A stretch of DNA of 64,000 nucleotides, taken from NCBI RefSeq assembly GCF_900101865.1, contig NZ_FNAH01000007.1:1-64000 (forward strand), in the 5' to 3' direction. Below the pieces are notes generated by a model. The model saw only the letters and a program-made list of their open reading frames with translations. It was not told the DNA's origin and did not search any database. Source of the stretch: Paracoccus isoporae (lineage in GTDB: Bacteria > Pseudomonadota > Alphaproteobacteria > Rhodobacterales > Rhodobacteraceae). Both the position numbers and the translations under genes were made by a program. This document shows, in pieces, positions 1 through 9,300 of this stretch (positions are counted from its first letter, which is position 1; each line of letters starts with the position of its first letter).

Positions 1-126
1 TCGGAAGAGTTCCAGGTGATGCGGCACATGAACAACCTGGAAACGGTGAACACCTATGAAGGCACGCACGACGTCCACGCGCTGATCCTCGGCCGGGCGA
101 TCACCGGGTTGCAGGCGTTTTTCTGA
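1..126 (+). CDS. gcdH: Glutaryl-CoA dehydrogenase, C-terminal end (partial)
   Basis: Frame 1 is open from the first base to a TGA at 124-126 and encodes the last 41 residues of an acyl-CoA dehydrogenase. The stretch [15 protein letters not shown] followed by [10 protein letters not shown] and the terminal QAFF is the characteristic end of glutaryl-CoA dehydrogenase, which oxidises and decarboxylates glutaryl-CoA to crotonyl-CoA with FAD in lysine and tryptophan breakdown; the EGTHD segment holds residues near the flavin and CoA site in this family. The 5' part lies outside the window. The gene is unrelated to the T6SS locus that follows and probably marks its left boundary. Confidence 0.85.
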   Translation, partial: SEEFQVMRHMNNLETVNTYEGTHDVHALILGRAITGLQAFF

Positions 127-132
127 TCCGGG

Positions 133-155
133 CGCAGGCGGTCAAGCTGCCTGCG
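133..155 (+). terminator. Possible weak terminator after gcdH
   Basis: A perfect 7-bp inverted repeat (CGCAGGC at 133-139, GCCTGCG at 149-155) with a 9-base loop begins 7 bases after the gcdH stop. It is followed by a T-rich but interrupted stretch (GTGTTTGTT), so a Rho-independent role is only tentative. Confidence 0.3.
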
Positions 156-907
156 GATTGCGTGTTTGTTGCGGCCTCCACAGGCGCAGCACTTGGCGCC
201 CGAGGGCGAGATAGAGCGCATATCCGGCCAGAACGCAGGTGATCGGCCCGTTGCGGCCGGTCAACCGCTGACGCGATGCCCTTGGTGCAAGGAATGGTGC
301 CGCGCAAGATCAGCGGCCAGAGAAACGCATTGTCGCGCCAGACGGATCTGGTTCGTGAATCCGATCTGTTCCGTGCGCCGAAACAGTTGCTCATTGCGAC
401 GTCCCTGCCAAGGAAAAGCTTTCGCGAGCCGCGGCATCGTCCCGCTTCGTCTTTCTGTGTGGCGGAGAGGGCGTTTCGACGGCGGCGCTGCGGCGCAATC
501 AAATGGGGATGGATGTTCTCTGAATCGGTTGCGCTTCATCGTTAACGACATTTGTGCCGCATCGGTTACAGCTCTGCAAATTGGCAAGTCGAATCTTAAG
601 GGGGCAGGGTTTTCGGCGGCTCCATCCGCTGGAAACCAAAGCCGATAAGGTCAAGAATTTTTTTTCTGCACGTTTTCGGCTTTCTGAAGGCGCGAGATAA
701 ATCTAAGTCTCGCAGTCACTTCTTTGAACGGTGACTGTCTGCGAACTGTCGAAATTCGGGTTTTCTGCAGCGGGACGCATGAAAGGCGTTCCGCATCAAA
801 TATCTGGCAAGAAAAAGAGTTTCGCGATACCATCGCCGTGCTATTGTTTTCGGAATACCCGACCATTTCCAGTTTTTGACTTCTGAAACTTCTTGGGGGC
901 GTTTCAA
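156..907. other. Non-coding spacer upstream of clpV
   Basis: This roughly 750-base stretch lies between gcdH and clpV. The short open frames in it show no recognisable family, no good ribosome binding site and overlap one another on both strands, so I treat it as non-coding. From about 640 onward it becomes clearly richer in A and T (for example the T run near 658-665) than the surrounding coding DNA, which suits a promoter region for clpV. I cannot name a convincing -35/-10 pair. Confidence 0.5.
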
Positions 908-3730
908 ATGGCCGCACGCGGATCTCAGCAAATCGTCAAGCGCAAGGAGCTGGTGGGAAAACTGAATCCCATTTGCTTCAAGGCATTTTCCGAAGCCGCG
1001 CAGGCCGCGAAACGCCGGGGCAATCCTTACGTGGAACTGGTGCATTTCATCACCGCCCTGGCCGATACCGAACGCTCCGATATCGCCTTGCTGCTGGAGT
1101 CCGCCGGGGTCGACCGGCATCGCTTCGATGGCGACGTGCTGCGGGCCACGGATGCGCTGCCGCATGGCGCCGGATCGGTCGAGGAGTTCTCGGAACATAT
1201 CTTCCGCGCCATCCAGGAGGCGTGGAATTACGGCTCGCTGGAGTTTGGCGACGACACGGTGCGCTCCGCCTATCTGCTGCTCGGGGCGCTGCAGGTGCCG
1301 GTGCTGGAAGGGCTGCTGTTCAAGATCAGCCTGGAATTCGACAAGCTGGATGCGGCGGCAATGGCGGCGCAGCTCGACGATATCCTGGCCGCCTCGCTGG
1401 AGCGCCGCCCGGATGAGGAGGGGCAGAGCCCTGCCGGTGCGAAGCCCAGACCGGGCGGGCAATCGGCGCTGGATCAGTTCGCCACCAACCTGACCGCGCG
1501 GGCGCGCGACGGCAAGATGGACCCGGTCGTCGGCCGCGACGCCGAGATCCGGCAGATCGTCGATATCCTGCTCAGGCGCAAGCAGAACAACCCGATCCTG
1601 ACCGGCGAGGCCGGGGTGGGCAAGACCGCCGTGGTCGAGGGGTTCGCGCAGCGACTGGCGCGGGGCGATGTGCCGCCGCAACTTCGCAATGTCGATCTGC
1701 ACATGCTGGATATCGGGCTGATGCAGGCCGGGGCCAGCGTCAAGGGCGAATTCGAGAAACGCCTGAAATCGGTGATCGAGGAGGTGCAGTCCTCTGACGT
1801 GCCGATCATCCTGTTCATCGACGAGGCGCACACGCTGATTGGCGCGGGCGGCGCGGCAGGCACGGGCGACGCCGCCAACCTGCTGAAACCGCCGCTGGCG
1901 CGGGGCGAACTGCGCACCATCGCCGCCACCACCTGGGCGGAATACAAGCAGCATATCGAACCCGATCCGGCCCTGACGCGCCGATTTCAGACCGTCAAGA
2001 TCGAGGAGCCGGACGAGGCGCGCGCCGTGCTGATGTGCCGCGGCATCGCCGGGGTGCTGGAACAGCATCACAAGGTCGAATTGCTGGATGAGAGCATCGA
2101 GGCGGCGGTGAAGCTGTCCCACCGCTACATCCCCTCGCGCCAATTGCCGGACAAGGCGATCAGCTTGCTGGACACGGCCTGCGCGCGGGTGGCGGTGTCG
2201 CAACACGCCACCCCGGCCGAGGTCGAGGATCTGGAACGCCGCCTCGCCGCACTGGAAATCGAGCGCGGCATCATCGATCGGGAAGAGGCGATCGGGATCG
2301 ATGTCGCCGCCCGCCGCGAGGAGGTCGGGGCCGGGCTGGCCTCGGCGCAGGAGTCGCTCGAGGCGGCGCAGGCCCGCTGGGACGCGGAAAAGGATCTTGT
2401 CTCCGAAATTCTTGAGATGCGCGCGCAACTGCGCGGCGCCGGCGCCCGGCTGGATGAGACCGGCGAGATCGGCGATGCCGAGGAGGTGCTGGCCGAGGAG
2501 GGCGCGGCCGATCAGGACCAGCCATCCGATGCGCCGGATGGCATCGCGCAGGATGCTGCCGCGCAGGGTGCCGACGCGCAGCAGGCCGGGGCCGATCCGC
2601 AGCCAGAGGGGACCGCTTCCCCCGCCGAACCGCCATTCGACCGCGCGGCTGCGCTGGATGCGCTGAAAGAGAAGATGGCCGAGCTGGTGACGGCCCAGGG
2701 CGAGACGCCGCTTATCCTGCCTGCGGTCGACAAAGCGGCGGTCGCCTCGGTCGTGCAGGACTGGACCGGCATCCCGATGGGCCGGATGCTGGCCAGCCAG
2801 ACCGAGAAGGCGCTGTCGCTGGCCACCAACCTGGCCGAGCGCGTTGTCGGCCAGGACCATGCGATGGAGATGATCGCGAACCGGATCCAGACCTCTGCCG
2901 CCGGGCTGAAAGCGCCGGAAAAGCCGGTCGGGGTGTTCATGCTGTGCGGCCCGTCCGGGGTGGGCAAGACCGAGACCGCGCTGGCGCTCGCCGAGCTGAT
3001 GTATGGCGGCGAGGATAACGTCATCTCGATCAACATGTCGGAGTTCCAGGAGGCGCATACCGTCAGCACGCTGAAAGGCGCGCCGCCGGGCTATGTCGGC
3101 TATGGCAAGGGCGGCATCCTGACCGAAGCCGTGCGACGCCGCCCCTATTCCGTGGTGCTGCTGGACGAGGTCGAAAAGGCCCATCCCGACGTGCACGAGA
3201 TCTTCTTCCAGGTCTTCGACAAGGGCATGATGGATGACAGCGAAGGTCGGCGGATCGACTTCAAGAACACGCTGATCCTGCTGACCTCGAATGTCGGGTC
3301 CGAGGAGATCATGGACATGACCGAGGATGGCAAGGCGTCTGCCGATCCCGACGCGCTGAACGCCGCGCTGCGCGCGCCGCTGCTGAAGGTGTTTCCCGCC
3401 GCGCTGCTGGGGCGGGTGGTCACGATCCCTTACTACCCGCTGTCCGACAGCATGATCGAGGCGATTGCCGGTCACAAGCTGCGCGGCATCGCCAAGCGGC
3501 TTGGCGAGGGGTACGGGGCGGAGTTGGTCATCGGCGATGGCGCCATGCAGGTCATCAAGGATCGCTGCACGGAGATCGAAAGCGGCGGGCGCATGATCGA
3601 CGCGATCCTGACAAATACGCTGATGCCCGAACTCAGCCGGCGCATCCTCGGCTATCGTCTGGAAGGGAAGGAATTGAGCTCCGTCACGGTAACGGGCGGT
3701 GACACGGGCTTCGAGTATATTTTCGCCTGA
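908..3730 (+). CDS. clpV: T6SS sheath-disassembly ATPase ClpV (TssH)
   Basis: A 940-residue Clp/Hsp100 AAA+ ATPase that in T6SS extracts and recycles the contracted TssBC sheath in the cytoplasm. The order is a Clp N-domain (about residues 15-150), a first AAA module with Walker A GEAGVGKT and Walker B ILFIDEAHTL, a coiled-coil middle region, and a second AAA module with GPSGVGKTE and VVLLDEVEKAH, then the Clp D2 small domain. An ATG at 908 is preferred over an in-frame TTG at 893, because the G-rich TTGGGGG at 893-899 sits at ribosome-binding-site distance from 908. A low-complexity insertion rich in Ala, Gln, Asp and Pro occupies about residues 525-577 of the middle region, where most ClpV proteins have little. 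The gene stands apart from the main tss operon, on the opposite strand. Confidence 0.95.
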   Translation: MAARGSQQIVKRKELVGKLNPICFKAFSEAAQAAKRRGNPYVELVHFITALADTERSDIALLLESAGVDRHRFDGDVLRATDALPHGAGSVEEFSEHIFRAIQEAWNYGSLEFGDDTVRSAYLLLGALQVPVLEGLLFKISLEFDKLDAAAMAAQLDDILAASLERRPDEEGQSPAGAKPRPGGQSALDQFATNLTARARDGKMDPVVGRDAEIRQIVDILLRRKQNNPILTGEAGVGKTAVVEGFAQRLARGDVPPQLRNVDLHMLDIGLMQAGASVKGEFEKRLKSVIEEVQSSDVPIILFIDEAHTLIGAGGAAGTGDAANLLKPPLARGELRTIAATTWAEYKQHIEPDPALTRRFQTVKIEEPDEARAVLMCRGIAGVLEQHHKVELLDESIEAAVKLSHRYIPSRQLPDKAISLLDTACARVAVSQHATPAEVEDLERRLAALEIERGIIDREEAIGIDVAARREEVGAGLASAQESLEAAQARWDAEKDLVSEILEMRAQLRGAGARLDETGEIGDAEEVLAEEGAADQDQPSDAPDGIAQDAAAQGADAQQAGADPQPEGTASPAEPPFDRAAALDALKEKMAELVTAQGETPLILPAVDKAAVASVVQDWTGIPMGRMLASQTEKALSLATNLAERVVGQDHAMEMIANRIQTSAAGLKAPEKPVGVFMLCGPSGVGKTETALALAELMYGGEDNVISINMSEFQEAHTVSTLKGAPPGYVGYGKGGILTEAVRRRPYSVVLLDEVEKAHPDVHEIFFQVFDKGMMDDSEGRRIDFKNTLILLTSNVGSEEIMDMTEDGKASADPDALNAALRAPLLKVFPAALLGRVVTIPYYPLSDSMIEAIAGHKLRGIAKRLGEGYGAELVIGDGAMQVIKDRCTEIESGGRMIDAILTNTLMPELSRRILGYRLEGKELSSVTVTGGDTGFEYIFA

Positions 3731-3924
3731 GACATCTGCGCTGGCTTTGGTGGAACTGCGCCGTGCGCGGCGCGGCTGCGGCCGCCGTCTTCCTGGCGAG
3801 ATGCGGGACCGGCCTTGGCAGAACCGATCGGCGGATTGTGCCGCGCCGCGGGCGTCTTCGCCGGGCCGCCAGGTCGAGGGCCAGAAAATTGAAGGTTTCA
3901 GCAGGCCGCTAACGGAGGGAAATT

Positions 3925-4434
3925 ATGTACAGCATTGTTGACAGGATGCGCGAATATGGCGTGATGCATGATGAGTTCGCATTTGCTGCGGAACAGTTGC
4001 ACAAGGTCGCCATGGCCGAGGACATCAGGCGCAACGCGGCGCGAGGCGAATTGAAGGACGAGATTCACGCCCAACTCCGCAATCCGCAGCAGGACAGGAG
4101 CCGCGCGAGATTGCTGGGCCGCGTTCTGGAGCCGGCCTTCGACGCGAAAATGCAGATCGCGGATGCCGAACTGCAACGCAGGCTGACCAGCTACCTGACG
4201 CAGAAATACGGTCTGGCCAAGGGGCCATGCCAGAATGCGCTGGCAGAGTTTTCGACCATGGTCGTCGAGGTCAGGGATTGTGGATATAATCTTGCGGATT
4301 TCACGGTACAGCAGCGCTTCTTCCAGTTTCTGCTCGCCTATGTGACTTCGGGCTTCAAGGAGAAGGACACCAATGGCACGCAAATGGGTCAGTATCGCGG
4401 TGACTGGCGCGGCGGCGGGTTTGCCAAAAGCTAG
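3925..4434 (+). CDS. Hypothetical protein, 169 residues, downstream of clpV
   Basis: I do not recognise the family. The start is well supported: ACGGAGGGAAATT directly precedes the ATG, a strong ribosome binding site. The product looks largely alpha-helical and soluble, rich in charged residues and Ala, with no signal peptide or membrane segment, and two cysteines in the middle. The C-terminal 20 residues are Gly/Gln/Arg-rich and probably disordered. It follows clpV after 194 bases on the same strand and converges on the caspase-like gene. Base composition is less GC-rich than its neighbours. Its position suggests an accessory T6SS protein or a small cargo, but nothing in the sequence shows a function. 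Confidence 0.7.
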   Translation: MYSIVDRMREYGVMHDEFAFAAEQLHKVAMAEDIRRNAARGELKDEIHAQLRNPQQDRSRARLLGRVLEPAFDAKMQIADAELQRRLTSYLTQKYGLAKGPCQNALAEFSTMVVEVRDCGYNLADFTVQQRFFQFLLAYVTSGFKEKDTNGTQMGQYRGDWRGGGFAKS

Positions 4435-4476
4435 TCCGGGTGCGGCGCCGGGATCTGTGATGCCGGCCCGCGCCTG

Positions 4477-6399
4477 TCAATCGCCAAGCACCGCCACGTC
4501 GAAGCCACCGTTGCGCCAGCCTGTCAGCGCGGCGCTGAAGGCCGGGCCGGGCAGCCCGTCCACCTCGCTTCGATACAGCCCGGCATCGGCCAGCAATCTC
4601 TGCACCTGCGTGATCGTCTCGCGTGACCAGCGGTCGCTGCGTTCGGTCAGATCGGCCAGCACCTGTCCGTTATCCTCCGCCGTGGCGCGCAGCAGCATGT
4701 CGGCCGCGGCGGCCGGGTCGCGTGGCACACCGCGGCCTTCGTCCAGCAGAATGGCGGCCGCGCGATAGCCCTGGAACTCACCTTCGCGTGCGGCGCGCCG
4801 GAAATAGGACAGCGCGTCCTCGGGCTGGCCGATCAGGTTATCCTGCGCCAGCACACCGAGATTGAAGGTCGCCTTGGCCGAACCCTCCTCGGAGGCCCGC
4901 TCCAGCAGCGCGATGGCGCGCGCGTCATCCTTCGGCAGGATCTGGCCCTCGAACAGTGTCACGGCGAGGTTGATCATCGCATCATGGCTGCCGGCTTCGG
5001 CGGCGCGTTCGTAAAGCTGGATCGCGCCCGGAATATCCTGCGCCGTGCCGTTCCCGCTTTCCTTGAGCTGTGCGAGGCTGACCATGGCGCGCAGATCGCC
5101 GCGGTCGGCAGCGGTTTCATACAGCGCCAGTGCCCGGCCCAGATCGCCCGAGGCCGCGGTCGCGCGGGCCAGCAGGGCCACGTAATGCGGCAGGTTCGGC
5201 GATTGCGTCACCGCCGCCGAACAAGCCTGGATGGCCGACACCGCATTCCGCTGCAACCGCTCGAACGGGACACCAGATGTCCCGGCGGTCGCGTCGCGCG
5301 GATGCGTGGCCAGCCGCTCGCAAAGTGCGGCGGGATTGCTGTCCTGCAATTCCGGCAGCAGCGCCAGCAACTGCCGCGCATCCTCGACATTGCGCCCCTC
5401 GGGATAGCGGTCGAGGTAAAGTTGCAGCAGCGGGCGCACCCGGCTGCGCTGCGCCAGCGCCCAAAGCTTGTCGGCCTGCTCGGCCGGATCGCTGCGCTCG
5501 ATGGAGCGGGTGCGGGTGCCGGTCTCCAGCCAGGCGAGCGCCTCGCCCAGATGGGCCCCCTGCGGGTAGAGATCGACATAGAGCCGCATCAGCGCATCGT
5601 CCCGCGCGCCGGTCGCCACCTGGTAGAACATGGTTTCCTGCGACACGCCCGGCGGACGGGTGTCAAAGGCGAACTGCCGTGTCAGGGAGGAGTTCTCCCA
5701 CGGGATCTGCTGGCCGCCCGTGGCGGTCATCACGTCGCGCCGCACCGCGATCATCATGTCGGAGATGGTCTGGCCCGGCGCATAAAGCTGATGCAGCAGC
5801 GCCTGGGTGAAGAAGCTGTTCCGCCCGGTTCCGTCATAGGCGACATTGCCGGGCTGGGTGGCATAGGCGAACATGAAATCGGCCTCCGTGCCGATCCGCG
5901 CCAGACCCTCCTGCGCGCCGGCCATGCTGGCGCCGAACGGGTTGTTGCGGCAGGCATCCAGGAAGACCAGCTTCAGGCCTGGCATCTCCTCCATCCGGCC
6001 CAGAATCTCGTTGACGGACACGGTCTGCCCGGTCGAATCCTCGGTCGAGCTGATCCGCGCATCGGTCGGCACAAGATAGTTCTGCCCGTCGACCTGAAAC
6101 CCGTGCCCGGCATAGAAGAACAGCGCCACCTCCGCGTCCTGCGCGGCCGCCGCGAACTCCGCCGTGGACTGCGCCATCCCGTCGCGGGTCAGATCACGGC
6201 CCAGAATGACCTCGAAGCCCAGCCCCTCCAACGCGACTGACATGTCGAGCGCGTCGTTCTTCGGGTTTTCCAGCGACTCGACGGCTTCGTATTCCGAATT
6301 TCCGATGATCAGCGCCACCCGCTCCGCCGCATGAAGCGCGCCGGCGCCTGCCGACAGCGCGACGATCACGACCAGCACCGCGCACCGCAGAAGGGCCAT
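4477..6399 (-). CDS. Secreted caspase-family (C14) protease with Sel1-like repeats
   Basis: A 640-residue protein with an N-terminal signal peptide (hydrophobic core about residues 5-20, Ala-rich cleavage zone near 24), so it should act outside the cytoplasm. Residues 25-245 are a caspase-like p20 domain: strand VALIIGNSEY, catalytic His99 in FYAGHG and catalytic Cys150 in LDACRNNPFG. About residues 430-570 hold Sel1/TPR-like repeats, which usually mediate protein contacts. The last 40 residues (VQRLLADAGLY, then DGLPGPAF) resemble a peptidoglycan-binding-domain-1 motif, though weakly. Its ATG overlaps the stop codon of the two-partner exoprotein gene by one base, so the two are translationally coupled. 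This suggests a role in processing the exoprotein or in the same surface system; that role is inference. Confidence 0.88.
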   Translation of the reverse strand: MALLRCAVLVVIVALSAGAGALHAAERVALIIGNSEYEAVESLENPKNDALDMSVALEGLGFEVILGRDLTRDGMAQSTAEFAAAAQDAEVALFFYAGHGFQVDGQNYLVPTDARISSTEDSTGQTVSVNEILGRMEEMPGLKLVFLDACRNNPFGASMAGAQEGLARIGTEADFMFAYATQPGNVAYDGTGRNSFFTQALLHQLYAPGQTISDMMIAVRRDVMTATGGQQIPWENSSLTRQFAFDTRPPGVSQETMFYQVATGARDDALMRLYVDLYPQGAHLGEALAWLETGTRTRSIERSDPAEQADKLWALAQRSRVRPLLQLYLDRYPEGRNVEDARQLLALLPELQDSNPAALCERLATHPRDATAGTSGVPFERLQRNAVSAIQACSAAVTQSPNLPHYVALLARATAASGDLGRALALYETAADRGDLRAMVSLAQLKESGNGTAQDIPGAIQLYERAAEAGSHDAMINLAVTLFEGQILPKDDARAIALLERASEEGSAKATFNLGVLAQDNLIGQPEDALSYFRRAAREGEFQGYRAAAILLDEGRGVPRDPAAAADMLLRATAEDNGQVLADLTERSDRWSRETITQVQRLLADAGLYRSEVDGLPGPAFSAALTGWRNGGFDVAVLGD

Positions 6400-9300
6400 T
6401 ACAGCCCCACGGAGCGCGACAACTCGATGCCGACGCTGTCCACGGCCTGCGCCACGCGGTTGATCGTGGCGGACTGGACCTGCGCCAGTTCCGGGTCATC
6501 CGCCCGGACGAGGGCGATGGCCTTTCGGATCTCCGTGGAGGCAGTGGCCACGGCCGCGCGGGCCTCGTTCACCGCATCACGGCGGATGCTGTCCCGCTCG
6601 GCCGCGGTGGTGGCCCCGGCAAGCCTGCGCGTGGCGCGGCTGCGCGAGGCGTCGATGTCGCGGCGGGCGTCGCGGATGATCTCGGCCACATTGCCCATCG
6701 CGGGCGGCAGGTCGGTCGAGATCTCGTCCAGCTTGTTCGCGAAATCGTCGAGCGCATCGGACAGGCAGGCCAGGTATCGGCTGACATCCGCGTCGCTTTG
6801 CGAACAACTATTGGCCGCGACTTCGAGGATGGCCGAGAACTGGTCGACCTGATCCAGCGTCTGCTCGGCCGCGTTGCGGGATGCGATCACCACCTGCGAG
6901 GCGGGCGCGCGCTCCGCCGCGGGCGAAGCCGCCGCGATCGTCAGAACCGCGCCCATGTCCAGCGACATCGTGTCCACCGGATTGGGCAGATCGAAGGCCG
7001 GGATGCTGACCGGACGGGGTATCCTGTCTTCGAATGCCGGGCCGGGCGTCTGCGCCGTGACGGTGAATTTGCCCGGAACGAAGGTGATGTCGTAATTCCG
7101 CACCCACCAGGCATAGGGCGGGTTTCCGTCGATCGCATAGGGGCTGCCGGCGGCGTTTGCGCCGGGCTTTGCACCATCGCTGATTATGTCGATATCGGGA
7201 TGACCCTCCCAGGGCTTGAACCCGACCGCCGTGTATTCCTGCCCGGTGAAGGTGAAACTCTCGCCTTGCCGCTTTGTCTGGTCATTCAGGGTGATCGTCA
7301 GCGGGATCGGCGTGATCGCGAATTTCTCGTAACTGGAGTCGTAATAGTCGATGTCGTAATTCGACAGCCCGGTCCCGACGGCGTTGCTGGTGACGATTTC
7401 ATAGCGAATCAGCGTCCGATCCGCCCGTTCCGCAGCACCCGGACTGGACATTCGCACCCGCGTCACGCTGTCGTCATTCTTCAGCCCCTCGGTGGAGAAT
7501 TCCGTGCCGCTGAAGACGTATTGCTGACCGTATGGTTTTTCGATGAAATCGGGGATGATGACCAGCCGGGCGGGCGTGACTGCCATCTGACCGCTGCCAT
7601 AGCTGATGTCGTAATTCGACAGCCCGGTTCCGCTCGCCCCGCTGGCGGTGATCCGGTAGGGGCCGCCCAGCACGGTGGCGCGCGGCCCGCTGCCGGCGCT
7701 CGACATCGTGACGCGACCGATGCGGTCGTTATTCACCAGCCCGTCCGCCGAAAACTCGGTGCCGTCGAAGACGAATGTCTCGCCGTAGATCTTCGACTGG
7801 TCGTCCGGCGTGATGGACAGCGAGGCCGGCGTGACCGTCATCGCGCCATCTGCGTAGCGGATGCTGTAATTCGACAGCCCGGAGCCGGCCGCATCCGAAG
7901 CGGCGATGGCATAGGGCGCGCCTGCCACACCCGCAGTCGGTGCCGCGCCGTCGCTGCTCAGCGTCACCCGCCCGATGCTGTCACTGTTCAGAAGGCCGGT
8001 GCTGGTGAACTCCGTGCCGTCGAAGGTGATGCTCTGACCGTAGATCTTGGACTGGTCGTCTGCGGTGATGGTCAGCGGTGCCGGGGTCACGGTCATCTGA
8101 CCATTTTCATAGCGGATGCTGTAATTCGAGAGACCCGCTCCAATCGCTTCAGAGGCGGTGATCGCATAGGGGCCGCCGGCCACACCCGCCGTCGGTGCCG
8201 CGCCGTCGCTGCGCAAGGTCACCCGGCCGATGCTATCGCTGTTCAGCAGACCTGCGCTCGTGAATTCCGTTCCGTCGAACGCGAAGCTCTGACCGTAGAT
8301 TTTGGACTGGTCTTGCGCGGTGATTGTCAGCAGGGCGGGATCAATGGTCATTTCGCCATCGGCATAGCTGATCTCGTAGTTGGCCAGACCGCTGCCAACG
8401 GCATCGCTGGCGGAGATGGCATAGGGCGATTGCGCCACGGCCGCGGTGGCGCTGCTGCCGCCGCTTGCGAGCGATACGCGCGAGACGCTGTCGTCATTCA
8501 CGAGGCCGGAAGTGGAGAACTCGTCCCCGTCAAAGGCGAACAACTCGCCATAGGTCTTGGTCTGATCGTTGGCGGTGATCCACAGGGGGGCCGGCTGAAC
8601 GGTCATCTGCGAACCGGCATAGCTGACGTTGTAATTTGACAGGCCCGAGCCCGCCGCGTCCGAAGCCGTGATGCCATAGCTGCCGACCGTGGCGGAACCG
8701 GGCGCACCCGCGCTGCTCAGGCGCACGCGGTCCACCCGGTCGGTGTAGAATAGCTGCGTCGATGGATCGATTGTGAACTCCCCGCCCGTGAACGCGAAGC
8801 TCTCGCCATAGATCTTGTCCTGCGCGGTGGCGCCGATCAGCAGAGGCGCCGGCGTGATCTCGTAGCTCGCGGGCAGATCGACGACGCGATAGACCTCGCC
8901 TGTGCTGCTGGTCAGACTTGTCGTGGCCAGGCTGAACTGGCCTGTCCCGGTATTCCGGTTCGGAAAGACCGGGTTCTGGAACAAGGCATTGCCGTTCAGC
9001 GTCTCGCCCGGCTGGGCAAAGACATTCTCGGAGGGGCCACCGGCGACATCGCCCGTGGCGGTGGCCGTACCGGTCGTGCCATATTGCAGGGTCAGCGGGT
9101 TCGGGCGGGCAAACACCACCTGATCGACGGAATAGAGCGCCGGGTGCGCGGTCGCATCCCCCGGCGCCCAGGTCGTGGCGAAATTCCATCCCTGCGCCTC
9201 TGCCAGTGCCAGGAAACCGGCCGTGTCGCGGAAGGTCGCGGTGGGAAGCGGGGTGCCGTAATTCGGCAGCCCGTTCGGCCCCTGTTCCGACTGGTCCTGA

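Noticed and set aside
166..648. Overlapping short open frames upstream of clpV
   Set aside because: No ribosome binding site, no family match and coverage on both strands at once; best read as non-coding.
716..3475. A 919-codon open frame on the minus strand opposite clpV
   Set aside because: It lies fully antisense to an unmistakable ClpV, its translation is Arg/Gly/His-rich without any family likeness, and such long antisense frames are normal in DNA this rich in GC.
7056..8853. CRISPR-like periodicity
   Set aside because: Units are about 255 bases and fully coding within tpsA; they are protein repeats, not short repeats with unique spacers.
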